A stretch of 64,000 nt of DNA, from NCBI GenBank assembly GCA_016712415.1, contig JADJRC010000007.1, positions 1-64,000 of the forward strand, read 5' to 3'. Source of the DNA: Lewinellaceae bacterium. GTDB taxonomy: Bacteria > Bacteroidota > Bacteroidia > Chitinophagales > Saprospiraceae. Every line of letters begins with the position of its first letter. The first letter of the stretch is position 1. Positions 1 to 9,793 of the stretch are shown here, one piece after another. The position numbers and the translations under genes are program-made. A model generated the notes under the pieces. That model worked only from the letters and a program-made list of their open reading frames with translations. It had not been told where the DNA came from and did not search any database.

Positions 1-504
1 GCAAATTATCATGCAAACCGGCGAGTACTATAATGAAGCGGGAACCTGCATCTGCTTTGAAATCAGCCCCGTGTAGTTAGATGTCTTCCCGGACTGTACC
101 TGCCCAACAACCAAGCCCTTTGGAAAGAATTATCCCATCCCTCGCAGGATCGAAAAGGTTGTCCAATATCCCGTCGGTCAATCGATCAAGACCGTTTAAA
201 ACTTCAGGTGCAAAATTCTTTCGTCTTCAAGATATTGTTTATACCGGTGCCAAAACCCCACTGTATGGATGTTTTCTTCGCCAACAACCATGGTTCTCGT
301 CTTCCTCCCTTCCAAAATACGAAAATCTTCATATGCACGGTGAACTTCGAGTTGTTCGCGCAACAGTTGCTCCTGATCAAGGGCAGAATAACGAGGCACT
401 GACAGCACCATCAACGGCGTTTTCAATAGCCTCCTTAGTGTAAAAGTTCTTTCCCCAATTAAAAGAGTTCCGAGTGTGCGAAGGGCTTGATCAATCATTT
501 TCAA
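1..504 (-). pseudogene. Z1-domain helicase-like ATPase, N-terminal remnant, cut by the window edge
   Basis: The gene starts at ATG 504 (or 498) and runs off the left edge. The reading frame must change several times to follow the family. The first frame gives MIDQALRTLGTLLIGE, a second carries KEAIENAVDGAVSASLF, the first resumes with DQEQLLREQLEVH and GFWHRYKQYLEDE, and later frames give LDRLTDGILDNLFDP. The Walker A stretch VVGQVQSGKTSNYTGLI lies at about 60-105 and is followed by FIIVLAGLHDNL at the edge. This pattern matches Z1-type superfamily II ATPases, which accompany GHKL ATPases, Dcm and Vsr in restriction-modification-like clusters. It lies 10 bases after the end of the GHKL ATPase remnant, so it belongs to the same former operon. 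Four or more frame changes in 500 bases mean it cannot make the full protein. The family call rests on motif memory, without a search. Confidence 0.75.
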
Positions 505-514
505 ATGGGTTTAA

Positions 515-2009
515 TTAAATTAAGGATTCAACTAATTCAGGAATGAGCCAATGGTTCTGTTCCCAGAAGAATAGGTCTTGGAGTATTCCGGTGATCGACC
601 AGATTTTAAAAGTTCGTAAGTTTTTTGCAACATCGTAGCGATTTGCATCTTTTCAACCTCGTTATTCTTTCAAGAGTACTTTCATAAGGCAATCCATGAG
701 GTTCTGAACTATCCTTCTCATTAACAAATATATTCGGTACAGGAATTGTCTCCTCTATCACTCTCAAAATTTGCTCGATTCCTTTTTCTTGTCACCATTT
801 CCTCCAACAGCGTAGCGAGTAAGTGGTGTTTCCTGTTAATTGGTAAAATCGCTTCCCTTTCAGAACTACGTCCTGCCAAACCGGTGTAAAATCATCTGTA
901 TTTAACTGCCGTTGTATCACTTTTGCCCGTTGACGATAAATTCTGTTGCTTGTGACCGCTTTCCGTGCAATAGACCATCAAAGTTTCCCGAACACCCCAT
1001 GGCGGACGGGCTGTAGATTTTTTGATGTCAATTTGCCAATCCTTATCGAGTGTATTTGGCAGATCAACGGATATTCGGGCAGCTTTGTAATGTTCTTTTT
1101 TGAAACATTCCAAACCAATCACCTGCCACCAACAAGCGGTCGCTTCTGTAAATATAAAATCCTTGTTGAGCGTTCCAGCCTCCGGACCAGAAGCTTCCCC
1201 GAAATTCTGTGTCTGAAAGCTTTACTTCGGTGTGGTAAAATATAGCCCTTAACGATGACATTGCCATTTTGAAGCCGGTCTTCCGGTAAGGGTTGCAAAC
1301 CTTCATATCCAATCAAAATGGATCCCAGGCGGGAATAGGTGTATTGCCAAAAACGATTTTAAGCCTTGGTCTCGGTTCTTGTAAAAACGGTGAAACACTA
1401 CGGAAATATGGGCCCGAACCTGCCCCATAATTCTTGCAAACTTATCACTGGATCTTCCCTGACTCACCAGTAAGTTTTTGCAATCGATCAAGATATTCCT
1501 AAAGTACAACAGTCCCAGAAACAGCGTTTTCGAGCCATTCTTGCAACCAACATCTGGTATATAACGCACCATCCTCATTTTCCCCGTATGATTGATATGG
1601 TCGATATCCCACGTCCAAAGGAGATGTGGCCATTTTTTTTTCTTGGAAAACAGTTAATCGACGGCAACTGGAGAAAAATGAGGCCGTTTTCAACCCCAGG
1701 CCAAACGCCCCAAATCATGGACTGTCTCTGATTCTGCAGGATTTTGCTGCCCGGGCGCATTGCCTGCGCCAGTTCGTCATCTGTCATGCCATGACCATCA
1801 TCCTGAATGGCGAACCACTTTTTAGCATCTTCCCACTGATAGCGCAGTTCAATTTTTTTTGCTCCGGCAGTGATTGAATTATCAATAATGTCTGCAAGTG
1901 CAGTCTCAAAGGAATAGCCGTAGGCCCGGAAAGTTTCGATCATAGATCGGGCTTCCGGTTCCGCACTTCGGGTTTCTGAAAATACGATTAGAGGTTTTTG
2001 TGATTTCAT
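515..2009 (-). pseudogene. GHKL (MutL/MORC-type) ATPase of an R-M-like cluster, frameshifted
   Basis: The start ATG at 2009 opens an intact N-terminus with Bergerat-fold motifs: ALADIIDNSITAGA (N-box, metal-binding Asn) and DDGHGMTDDEL (DxGxG). The frame then breaks. The next motif, KTASFFSSCRRLTVF, is in another frame near 1650-1693. RYIPDVGCKNG and IMGQVRAHISVVFHRFYKN follow at 1400-1560, then WNAQQGFYIYRSDRLLVAGDW near 1100-1200, DIKKSTARPP near 1000, WQDVVLKGKRFYQL near 870, LRVIEETIPVPNIFVNE near 730 and WEQNHWLIPELVES before a stop at 515. The order of conserved blocks is that of an ATP-binding protein of about 500 residues with nothing missing, but it needs at least five frame changes. 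Its role in intact systems is inferred to be DNA-dependent ATP-driven clamping in restriction or defence. Base composition is AT-richer than the rest of the window, which fits acquired DNA under decay. Confidence 0.8.
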
Positions 2010-2143
2010 CTGAAAAATGATATTAGCGGGATATTCAATTTCAATACCAATCCTTAATAAACTTCCATCTCTTTTGAAATAAATACAAAATTAAGATCAT
2101 CGGCTACGGAAGATATCCAGGATTCTAAGTCATAATTATAATT

Positions 2144-3436
2144 TCAGTGATCAAGTAGGGATTTTATACATCCCGGCTACTTTTTCGGCAAGTACTGAGG
2201 AACTGCATTCTGATTTGCCGGAAAGCGGCTGTCCGCCCTCCTCAAAAGCAATCATCCGAAAAGGGATTGCACGCGCGCTGCTTCCCGTACTGAGAGTGAA
2301 CGCGCGCTTGCTGGATATCCGATGGATGTAATAGTGACCATCTTTGGCAATGTGGGCTACTAGGGTATGACTGCAAACCTGCAGGGTCTACTACTTTGAA
2401 TCTGTCAGTAAATATATTTCGTGCCTGTGTGTTTTAAGTATTCAGGTAATTCATCATAATGAAGGCGTTTACCATTTGTCCATTTTTCAATGACCCGTCG
2501 GTATATTTCTCTATCACGCTCGTTGTGCGGTCTTGCCTCATGCTGTGAGACGAAAGCGCTGCCGTTACGAATTTTAAAGCGTTCAAGGTAATCAGTCGAT
2601 AGTATTGTATGGACTCCAGACAGGTGTTTCGCCCGGAAAAGCAAGGAGGTAGGTCAGCGAAAAGGTCAGTGCCGGTTTGCCATTGGTCATATTCCGGTTC
2701 AATTTCCGAAATTCAAATTTTCTATGACCTCGTTGTCCAATTATTATGACGCGCCTCCTGTTTTGGAGTACACATAATTGGCTGCCTTAGAATTTTGTAA
2801 CCGACTCCATATCCGACTTCGTCACTTTCAAACACTAATCATCTCCCGGAAATACTCCCTGGCAGTAAGTAAACCTTTAACATTTTAAACACGGAAATAT
2901 TTAGGCCTGTATCTCTTCGAGAATTTGCATAAAACGGAAAGCGTATTTCTCGTATCATCTCGCATGCGATTTGATCGCGAGCCCGCCCAACAATAGAATA
3001 GGCCGGGCATGGCGGTCCCCCGGCAATGACATCTATTTTTCGGCCATCAAGCAGAGTATCCGTTCTTTAAAATATCTCTGCAATGGTGAAATCACCGATT
3101 TCAGCCGATAACGGAGATGAGTTTTTCAGGGGGAACTGTATCAAGAAATTTGATCGATTAATCTCGCCTGAAGATATTTTTCGTATATTTTTTCACGGCC
3201 TTGTTTTTTCAAATATAGGTAAGGAAGGCGTGTTTCAGCCGTCTGCAGGCGGCGGTATCTTTTCTGCATGAGCAACCTGATTTAAATTTTTGACGGAGAA
3301 AGCCTTCTGAAAGCCCGCCCGCCCCCGCGAAGAGGTCAATGTAGGTAAATTTCTTCAAAGAAATAAATCTTGTCCAAAGATCAAAAACTGGATGTGTTTT
3401 TACAACAATTTTGAGATTTTTTAAAATAACTTTCAA
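2144..3436 (-). pseudogene. C5-cytosine DNA methyltransferase (Dcm-like), frameshifted remnant
   Basis: Conserved cytosine methyltransferase motifs appear in order on the minus strand but in different frames. Motif I, YIDLFAGAGGLSEGF (SAM binding), is near 3300-3350. Motif IV, VIAGGPPCPAYSIVGRARD, with the catalytic Cys, is near 2970-3040. The variable region HNERDREIYRRVIEKW lies at 2405-2644, and the last motifs (HYYIHPDIQQAR..., then FRQI and AEKVAGM) lie at 2144-2390. The stop is taken at 2144 in the last frame. The 5' end is uncertain because no ATG precedes motif I closely; 3436 is an approximate limit just after the Vsr remnant. Enzymes of this group methylate C5 of cytosine in a short site and protect it from a partner nuclease. 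Here the gene is interrupted several times and is almost certainly inactive unless the sequence itself is poor. Confidence 0.8.
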
Positions 3437-3440
3437 CAAA

Positions 3441-3799
3441 TTATTTAAAGTTTTTTCTAACTCTCCCTGATTTAAGCCTGCACTCAAAAACTTCAATTAC
3501 TTCTGCCAGCCGTCTCTCCGAAGCCTTGAAATATTTTTGCCTGTCTAATTCTTTTTGGTACGATCAATCTTTGCCAGCCACCACTCCTTTCTTGTTTCAG
3601 GAATAACAAAATACCGACATCCTTCATGGCCATGCCAAAAACATCCTTGAACAAAAATTATGGTCTTGTACCGGCAAACAATATCCGGTTCACCGTGGAA
3701 TCCTTTTTTGCAGCCTGAAACGCAGCCCATTCCCGTGTAAAAACCGCCGAACAAGCATTTCTGGTTACAGTGTTTTCGAGCGAACATGTTTCATATTGA
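3441..3799 (-). pseudogene. Very-short-patch repair endonuclease (Vsr), frameshifted remnant
   Basis: The first gene of the decayed cluster. One frame from ATG about 3799 reads RSKTL, an in-frame stop, then PEMLVRRFLHGNGLRFRL. A second frame carries GEPDIVCRYKTIIFVQGCFWHGHEGCRYFVIPETRKEWW. A third frame supplies a C-terminal tail ending with a stop at 3441. FWHGHEGC with the upstream PDIV and the RSK...PE block are signature elements of Vsr, the T:G mismatch nicking enzyme that repairs deamination at methylated cytosines and usually sits beside dcm. The gene would be about 120-150 residues if intact, normal for the family. At least two frame changes and one stop make it non-functional as sequenced. 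The strand and order Vsr, Dcm, GHKL ATPase, Z1 fit a known type of R-M-like operon. Confidence 0.8.
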
Positions 3800-4066
3800 A
3801 ACTTCTTTTTTCAGGAGAATGTACTAATCAGCCATATTAATAAATCAATATGTCAAAAGACTTGCCAGAATATCAATCTCAATTGTCGTCACTTGTCAAA
3901 CAGTACCTTAAAAGTATAAAAACGCCACTAGGTCCGTCTTTCCCAACCGCCATAATCCGTATAGTGAATATTTTATTCCGAACTTCTTCCGGTGCGTCAA
4001 AGACGAGTTTTCCAACTGCAATCTTTCGGTGCCTCTAATAATTGCGAACAATTTCAATACAAGCCC

Positions 4067-4501
4067 TCACCCCACCCCCAACAACTCCACTTCAAAAATC
4101 AAGGTACTGTTCGGACCGATCTCGGCGCTCACATGCTGGTCGCCGTAGGCCAGATGCGGGGGCAGGTACAGCCGCCATTTGCTGCCTGTGGCCATGAGTT
4201 GCAGCGCTTCCGTCCAGCCGCTGACGACGCGGTTGAGCGGGAAGGTAGCCGGGCGGCCGCGTTGTACGGAACTGTCGAACACGCGCCCGTCGATCAGGGT
4301 GCCGTGGTAGTGGCAGGTGACGTTGCTGGTCGGGCCGGGCTTGGCGCCGCTGCCTTCGGTGATGATCTCATACTGTAGCCCGCTTTCGAGGCTGACAACC
4401 TCCGGGCGCTTGGCGTTTTCGGTTAAAAAGGCCTGGCCGGCGGCCAGGTTTTCGGCGGCTTTTGTTTCGCGCATGGCTTTGAGTTTATCTGATACGGACA
4501 T
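4067..4501 (-). CDS. FKBP-type peptidyl-prolyl cis-trans isomerase
   Basis: A 144-residue protein that isomerises Xaa-Pro bonds during folding. Residues 1-45 form a short charged helical segment (DKLKAMRETKAAENLAAGQA) like the N-terminal dimer region of FkpA/FklB-type enzymes. The FKBP fold follows, with the family pattern GLQYEIITEGSG, VTCHYHGTLIDGRVFDSS, VVSGWTEALQLM and LAYGD, and ends with FEVELLGVG. No signal peptide is visible, so it is probably cytoplasmic. Compared with FkpA the N-terminal domain is short. It stands alone, convergent to the decayed island and divergent from the GH20 gene. The base composition returns to the window norm here, marking the edge of the AT-rich island. Confident on family; the substrate is unknown. 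Confidence 0.9.
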   Translation of the reverse strand: MSVSDKLKAMRETKAAENLAAGQAFLTENAKRPEVVSLESGLQYEIITEGSGAKPGPTSNVTCHYHGTLIDGRVFDSSVQRGRPATFPLNRVVSGWTEALQLMATGSKWRLYLPPHLAYGDQHVSAEIGPNSTLIFEVELLGVG

Positions 4502-4751
4502 GATGTGAAATGGTGTGTGGCCGCAAAGGTTGGAAAAATTTTCTGCAGACTGTCGCAGAAATCTGCCACAAATTACCGCTGAATACTGTTACAGGAACAC
4601 AATTTCGGCACATTTCCACAAAGAAAATCTGTGCTTGTCAGCGGTATTTTTCCACGCTGAACTGCGGGAAATAAACCCGTGCAATATACCTGTAATGCGC
4701 AAATACCCGATATTCGGCCCATAATTGCACACATTCATTCCACCATATCGT

Positions 4752-6644
4752 ATGCGAGCCATCTTTCTCTTTATTCTGCTGACCTGTGCCCTGGCTACCC
4801 TTTCCGCCCAAAACATCGCCATCATCCCGCAACCCGTATCCGTCCAGCCGCTTAAAGGCAAATTCGCCCTGAGCAGCCAAACCGCTATCGGGTATAGCCA
4901 GGATGCTGCCAAACCCGTCGCCGATATGCTGGCGACCAAGCTGAACACCGCCACAGGCTACCGGCTGAAAACACAGCGCAGGGGTCAAATACAACTCAGC
5001 CTGAATGCACAGCCAAACAGCACGCTCGGCAAGGAGGGTTATATCCTCGACGTAACGCCGCAGGGCGTAAAGATCAGCGCCAACGAACCCGCCGGACTGT
5101 TCTATGGCATGCAATCGCTCCTGCAACTGTTCCCGGCCGCTATCGAAAGTAAAACGGCTGTAAAAAAAAGCGCCTGGAGCGCACCTGCCGTCCGCATCAC
5201 CGACTACCCGCGTTTCGGCTGGCGCGGCGTCATGCTCGACGTGAGCCGGCACTTTTTCTCCAAAGAAGACGTGAAGCGCTATATCGACGAAATGGCGCTG
5301 TACAAATACAATGTCTTTCACTGGCACCTTACCGACGACAACGGGTGGCGCATCGAGATCAAATCGCTGCCCAAACTGACCCAGACAGGCGCCTGCCGCG
5401 TGCAACGCTACGGCAAGTGGGGCCAGTTTGAAGCGCCGGGTATCGATGAGCCCGCTACGGATTGCGGGTTCTACACCCAGGACGATATTCGCGAAATCGT
5501 GGCCTACGCTGCCGAACGCTATATGACCATCCTTCCCGAAGTAGATGTGCCGGGGCACAGCATGGCCGCCATCGCTTCCTATCCCGAACTTTGCTGTACC
5601 AAAGACACCAGCATACGGGTCAACCCCGGCAGCACGTTCGCCGAATGGTACGACGACGGCACTTTTAAGATGCTGGTCGATAATTCGCTCAACCCGTCCG
5701 ACGAAGGGGTGTACACCTTCCTCGGCAAGGTGTTCAGCGAAATTGCCGCTTTGTTCCCCAACCCGTACATCCATGTAGGCGGCGACGAATGTTACCACGG
5801 CTACTGGGAAAAAGACGCGGGCTGCCTGGCGCTGATGGAGAAAGAAGGCCTGAAAAACAGCCACGAACTACAGAGTTATTTCCTCAAACGGGTAGAAAAA
5901 ATACTGCAAGCCAACGGCAAAAAGATGATCGGCTGGGACGAAATCCTGGAAGGCGGACTGGCGCCGGAGGCATCGGTGATGAGCTGGCGCGGACTCGAAG
6001 GCGGCATCGAAGCGGCCAAACTTGGCCATAACGTCGTGATGTCGCCCAACGACTACGTGTACATCGACCTGCTACAGGGCGACCCGATCGTGGAGCCTGA
6101 CCAAACTTCCTACAAACGGGTGCGGCTCCAGAAAACTTATTCCTTCGAGCCGGTACCGGAAGGCATCGACCCAAAGTACATCCTTGGCGGCCAGGCCAAC
6201 CTCTGGACCGAAAAGGTGCCGACCATTCGGCAGGCAGAATACATGAGTTTCCCGAGGGCCTGGGCCACAGCCGATATCTACTGGAGCCCCAAAAGCGCAA
6301 AAAACTGGCCGGCCTTCATCAGCCGTATGGAAAAACATATGGAACGCGCCGATTTTGCCGGTCGGAATTACGCCCGCAGCGCCTTCGACGCCATCGTGAC
6401 GGCATCGCTGGAAGAGGGCAAACTTATGGCTCAGGTGACCACTGAGATCGACGGCCTCGACGTTTATTATACCCTGAACGAGACGCTGCCCGATGCCTAT
6501 ACGCCGCGTTATTCCCAGCCACTGGAGATACCGGAAGGTCCGGTGACGCTCAAGGTCGTCACCTACCGCAATGGCCGGCCGGTGGGTAAAATGATCGCCC
6601 TGCCGAGGGAAGAGCTGCTGCGCAGGGCGGGGCAAAAAAAATAA
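4752..6644 (+). CDS. Secreted beta-N-acetylhexosaminidase, glycoside hydrolase family 20
   Basis: Hydrolyses terminal N-acetylhexosamines from glycans. A start at 4752 (630 residues) gives a clean signal peptide, MRAIFLFILLTCALATLSAQ; an upstream in-frame ATG at 4725 would add nine residues ahead of it. Residues about 20-140 resemble the GH20b accessory domain. The TIM-barrel begins near YPRFGWRGVMLDVSRHFF and carries the catalytic pair in HVGGDECYHGYW (Asp345-Glu346 by this start). The last 90 residues form a chitobiase-type C-terminal beta domain (DVYYTLNETLPD...). It is the first gene of a run with the beta-helix protein (7-base gap) and the DUF481 protein, suggesting joint work on an aminosugar-containing polymer. 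No T9SS tail is seen, so it is probably periplasmic or outer-membrane associated. Confidence 0.93.
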   Translation: MRAIFLFILLTCALATLSAQNIAIIPQPVSVQPLKGKFALSSQTAIGYSQDAAKPVADMLATKLNTATGYRLKTQRRGQIQLSLNAQPNSTLGKEGYILDVTPQGVKISANEPAGLFYGMQSLLQLFPAAIESKTAVKKSAWSAPAVRITDYPRFGWRGVMLDVSRHFFSKEDVKRYIDEMALYKYNVFHWHLTDDNGWRIEIKSLPKLTQTGACRVQRYGKWGQFEAPGIDEPATDCGFYTQDDIREIVAYAAERYMTILPEVDVPGHSMAAIASYPELCCTKDTSIRVNPGSTFAEWYDDGTFKMLVDNSLNPSDEGVYTFLGKVFSEIAALFPNPYIHVGGDECYHGYWEKDAGCLALMEKEGLKNSHELQSYFLKRVEKILQANGKKMIGWDEILEGGLAPEASVMSWRGLEGGIEAAKLGHNVVMSPNDYVYIDLLQGDPIVEPDQTSYKRVRLQKTYSFEPVPEGIDPKYILGGQANLWTEKVPTIRQAEYMSFPRAWATADIYWSPKSAKNWPAFISRMEKHMERADFAGRNYARSAFDAIVTASLEEGKLMAQVTTEIDGLDVYYTLNETLPDAYTPRYSQPLEIPEGPVTLKVVTYRNGRPVGKMIALPREELLRRAGQKK

Positions 6645-6651
6645 ACAACGC

Positions 6652-8763
6652 ATGAGCAGGATCCAATGGGCTTTCGTTTGGCTGCTGCTGATCCCGTTTC
6701 AGGCATTGGCGCAGGGCAACGCCGCCATCTATTTCGTCGCTCCCGGCGGAAAGGCCCGCAATCCCGGCACCGCCGGGCGGCCTTTCGCCACTGCGCAACA
6801 GGCCCGCGATGCCATCCGAAAGGCGCGGACCAAGGCGCCTGAACAGCACTATACCGTCGTATTTCGCGAAGGCGTCTATGTCATGCCGACGCCGTTCGAA
6901 CTGAACGCAGCCGACAGCGGAACAGCGCAGTTTCCCGTCACATACCGGGCGTATAATGGCGAAAAAGTGGTTTTTACCGGCGGAACAGTCCTTCAAACCG
7001 CAGATTTCAGGCCTGTTGCGGATACAAATATGTTGAATCGCCTGCTTCCCGAAGTACGGGGCAAGGTGCTGCAAATCGACCTTCTCCAAGCGGGCATTAC
7101 CGACTTTGGCATCATGCAGCAACACGGTTTTGGCAAAATACCGGAGCCCGCACCCCTCGAATTGTTTATCAACGGCGAACGGCAAACCCTGGCGCGGTAC
7201 CCCAATGAGGGGGCCTTGAAGGTCGGCAAGGTGTACGACCCCGGCTCCGTGCCCAGGACGGGCGATTTTTCGGATCGCGGGGCGGAGTTCGGCTACGAAT
7301 ACGACCGGCCGCAACGCTGGTTTCAGGCAAAGGATATCTGGCTCCACGGCAGGTTTTCTTTTGGCTACAACGACGACCACCTCCGCGTCGACCACATAGA
7401 CACCACAAAAAAAACCATCCGTACCGCACAGCCCCACCTGTATGGCGTGGTATCGGGCATATACGTCGACTCCGGCAAATGGAGCGATATGGCCGGCCTC
7501 TCGCTGCGCAACTATTACGTGTATAATGTGCCGGAAGAGATCGACCTTCCAGGGGAGTGGTACCTCGACCGGGCATCGGGCAAACTCTACCTGTACCCGC
7601 CCGACAGTTTTTTGCAGGCCAGGGTGGAAATATCCATGCTGGAAGACCCCTTGGTACAATTGAAGGAAACGGCACATGTCAATATGGAAAACATCTGCTT
7701 TTCCACTTCAAGAGGCATGGGGATTTATCTCGAAAACGCGCACCACATCGGGATTCGGGGTTGCGAATTCGCCAATCTGGGCACGGTGGCGATCAGCGCG
7801 GGACAACCCCTCCAGCACAACAAACAGGGATTTAGCCTCGACGGATCTCCCCTGCTCGACGAATGGACATCTACTGATTTTCACCATATTTCAATCCAAA
7901 ACTGCCGGATTGCCGATACCGGCACAGGCGGCATCATTCTTACCGGCGGCGACCGCAGGTCGCTTGTGCCATCCATGAACACGGTAAGCCACTGCGAGTT
8001 CTCCGGCGTCGACCGGCGCAACCACAGCTATGCCGCTGCCCTTAAATTATTCGGCGTCGGCATACAGGCAGACCACTGCCGTTTCTCCGACCTTCGGCAC
8101 ATGGCCATCAGTCTGCGGGGCAATGACCATGTGATCGAACACAACCTGTTCGAGCGTATTTGCACTTATGCAGACGATATGGGCGCCATTTATATGGGGC
8201 GCGACCCCGCTTCCAGGGGAAATATTATCCGGTCCAATCATTTCAGGGATATCGTACCCGCAGATGGCGAGTCGCAGGTAGGCGCCGTATTTCTGGACGA
8301 CGGCATTTGTGCCACAACGGTGAGTGGTAATTTTTTTGAACGAGCCGGCAGCACCGGCGACAAGGAACTGTTTGGCGCTGTTTTTATCCACGGCGGGCAC
8401 GGCAACACCGTTTACCACAATGTTTTTCTTGATTGCGACATGGCAATTGGCAACAACTATTGGCCGGATGACACGTGGAAAGCCTTTCTCGAAAAACCGA
8501 TCATTCGGGAGCGCCTGCTGGAAGAAGTCGATATTACCAGCCGGGTTTATCTGGACAAATATCCCGATCTGAACAACTGGTTCACCGAATTCGGTCCGCG
8601 GCTCAACAAGGTCGCCGAAAACTACCTGATCAACAGCAATATGGCCATCAATGGAAAATACGAACTCTTTTTCAACCACCTGGAGACCCCGGCAAACACG
8701 GGGCGGGCCTTGAAAAAGATCGGTTATGATGAAAACACCATCGGGCCGGCGCCCGGCAACTAA
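6652..8763 (+). CDS. Secreted right-handed beta-helix carbohydrate-active protein, GH141-like
   Basis: A 703-residue protein with a signal peptide ending ...FQALAQG. The mature N-terminus, IYFVAPGGKARNPGTAGRPF followed by a helix of AQQARDAIRKA type, is typical of large bacterial parallel beta-helix proteins acting on polysaccharides. An inserted beta-sandwich region (about 120-330) is followed by repeated beta-helix coils (HIGIRGCEFANLGTVAIS, HHISIQNCRIADTGTGGI, NHVIEHNLFERI-like turns). The overall layout recalls GH141 family enzymes (fucosidase or xylanase activity), but activity and substrate are inference. It starts 7 bases after the GH20 stop and ends 2 bases before the DUF481 gene, so the three are almost certainly co-transcribed. 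The catalytic residues cannot be assigned by eye. Confidence 0.75.
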   Translation: MSRIQWAFVWLLLIPFQALAQGNAAIYFVAPGGKARNPGTAGRPFATAQQARDAIRKARTKAPEQHYTVVFREGVYVMPTPFELNAADSGTAQFPVTYRAYNGEKVVFTGGTVLQTADFRPVADTNMLNRLLPEVRGKVLQIDLLQAGITDFGIMQQHGFGKIPEPAPLELFINGERQTLARYPNEGALKVGKVYDPGSVPRTGDFSDRGAEFGYEYDRPQRWFQAKDIWLHGRFSFGYNDDHLRVDHIDTTKKTIRTAQPHLYGVVSGIYVDSGKWSDMAGLSLRNYYVYNVPEEIDLPGEWYLDRASGKLYLYPPDSFLQARVEISMLEDPLVQLKETAHVNMENICFSTSRGMGIYLENAHHIGIRGCEFANLGTVAISAGQPLQHNKQGFSLDGSPLLDEWTSTDFHHISIQNCRIADTGTGGIILTGGDRRSLVPSMNTVSHCEFSGVDRRNHSYAAALKLFGVGIQADHCRFSDLRHMAISLRGNDHVIEHNLFERICTYADDMGAIYMGRDPASRGNIIRSNHFRDIVPADGESQVGAVFLDDGICATTVSGNFFERAGSTGDKELFGAVFIHGGHGNTVYHNVFLDCDMAIGNNYWPDDTWKAFLEKPIIRERLLEEVDITSRVYLDKYPDLNNWFTEFGPRLNKVAENYLINSNMAINGKYELFFNHLETPANTGRALKKIGYDENTIGPAPGN

Positions 8764-8765
8764 GC

Positions 8766-9536
8766 ATGAAATCACTTGTACCATACCTGATCGGCGTTCT
8801 TTTGTCGGTTTTCACCCAATTGGACGCCCAAATCGTCAATATTGAAGAACAGCGCATCACCGGCACCAACGACTCGACCCGCTGGTACGGACACCTGCGC
8901 GGCGGCGCCTCGCTGGTGCGGGTGAGCAAGCAAAGCCTGCAACTGCTGGGCGAGGCGCGCGTCCAGTACAAAACGCCCGAACACCTGGTTTTACTCCTGC
9001 TCAACGTCAACCTGCTGCGTGCCGGAGGCAACGACTTCTCCAACCAGGCCTTTGCACACCTGCGCTACAATTACCACCTGAGCGAAATCCTGACCTGGGA
9101 AGCATATACGCAAATCCAGACGAGCCCGCTGCAATTGCTTTCGCAACGCAGGCCGTTCGGCACCGGTCCGCGCCTGCGCCTGTTCAAATCGGCCGACGGC
9201 CGGCAGCGGGTGTATGCGGGGACATCCTGGCTGTGGGAACACAACAATTTTGCCGAGCCGAACCGGGATAGTTACTGGAACCGATCCAGCAATTACATCT
9301 CCGTCACGCTGCGCGCCAACCGGCAGACGTCGCTGATCGGCACCACGTACTGGCAACCCGTCTGGGGCTATATCCGGAATTACCGGCTGAGCACCGACTG
9401 GATATTGAAAGTTGGGCTGACTAAAAAAATCGCCCTGACCCTCGACTTCACGTACAGTCTGGACAAGAACCTGCCGGAAGGGGCGCCCGAAGGCACCTAC
9501 GCATGGCGTAACGGCATTACCTGGCAGTTGAAATAA
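8766..9536 (+). CDS. DUF481-type outer-membrane beta-barrel protein
   Basis: 256 residues with a signal peptide (cleavage likely after ...TQLDA). The body alternates hydrophobic and polar residues in beta-strand fashion: GHLRGGASLVRV, NHLVLLL-like strands, AFAHLRYNYHLSEILTWEAYTQIQ, GPRLRLF, YAGTSWLWEHNN, ISVTLRANRQ and WILKVGLTKKIALTLDFTYSLD. It finishes with a strand ending GITWQLK. This is the pattern of DUF481 salt-stress-type outer-membrane barrels. It is the third gene of the GH20/beta-helix run, with a 2-base gap. The association could be with uptake or anchoring, but nothing in the sequence proves it. No catalytic motif is visible. Confidence 0.75.
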   Translation: MKSLVPYLIGVLLSVFTQLDAQIVNIEEQRITGTNDSTRWYGHLRGGASLVRVSKQSLQLLGEARVQYKTPEHLVLLLLNVNLLRAGGNDFSNQAFAHLRYNYHLSEILTWEAYTQIQTSPLQLLSQRRPFGTGPRLRLFKSADGRQRVYAGTSWLWEHNNFAEPNRDSYWNRSSNYISVTLRANRQTSLIGTTYWQPVWGYIRNYRLSTDWILKVGLTKKIALTLDFTYSLDKNLPEGAPEGTYAWRNGITWQLK

Positions 9537-9555
9537 ACACGCGGGAAGGTCAGAT

Positions 9556-9661
9556 TTTCTTGCCGCGCTTGGTGTTGTCACCAAGCGCCCGGCGGAGTGA
9601 GTGTTTCAAGTTTAACATTCTGGCGTAGTTGCGCTTGGTGACAACACCAAGCGCGGCGAAA
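9556..9661. repeat. 106-bp hairpin-ended repeat, copy 1
   Basis: Nearly identical (one difference seen) to 13119-13224 and in the same orientation. Each end is itself a perfect hairpin: 10-bp stem GCGCTTGGTG / CACCAAGCGC with a 4-base loop. The two ends are also inverted copies of each other over about 27 bases, so the unit can form two small hairpins or one long cruciform. The middle of about 45 bases is unique. No open reading frame lies inside. Resembles a MITE or paired REP element; no target duplication is obvious. Confidence 0.85.
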
Positions 9662-9793
9662 ATATCAGTTCGTTTCCCTGACAGTGCAGGTCTCCGGCTG
9701 TATGGCAAGGCCGGAACCCCGCATCGGTAAATACCTGACGTGCGTCAAGAGACGCGCGCCAGCAGGGGGGCTGGAGCCCGTACCGGCAGGATT

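Noticed and set aside
81..443. 120-codon plus-strand frame in the first 500 bases
   Set aside because: It lies antisense to the Z1 remnant, whose motifs in several minus-strand frames explain the region better.
3850..4038. Short plus-strand frame between Vsr and the FKBP gene
   Set aside because: 62 codons without recognisable motif in a decayed AT-rich spacer.
4638..5864. 408-codon open frame on the minus strand over the GH20 gene
   Set aside because: Shadow of the GH20 frame; unrelated composition and no motif.
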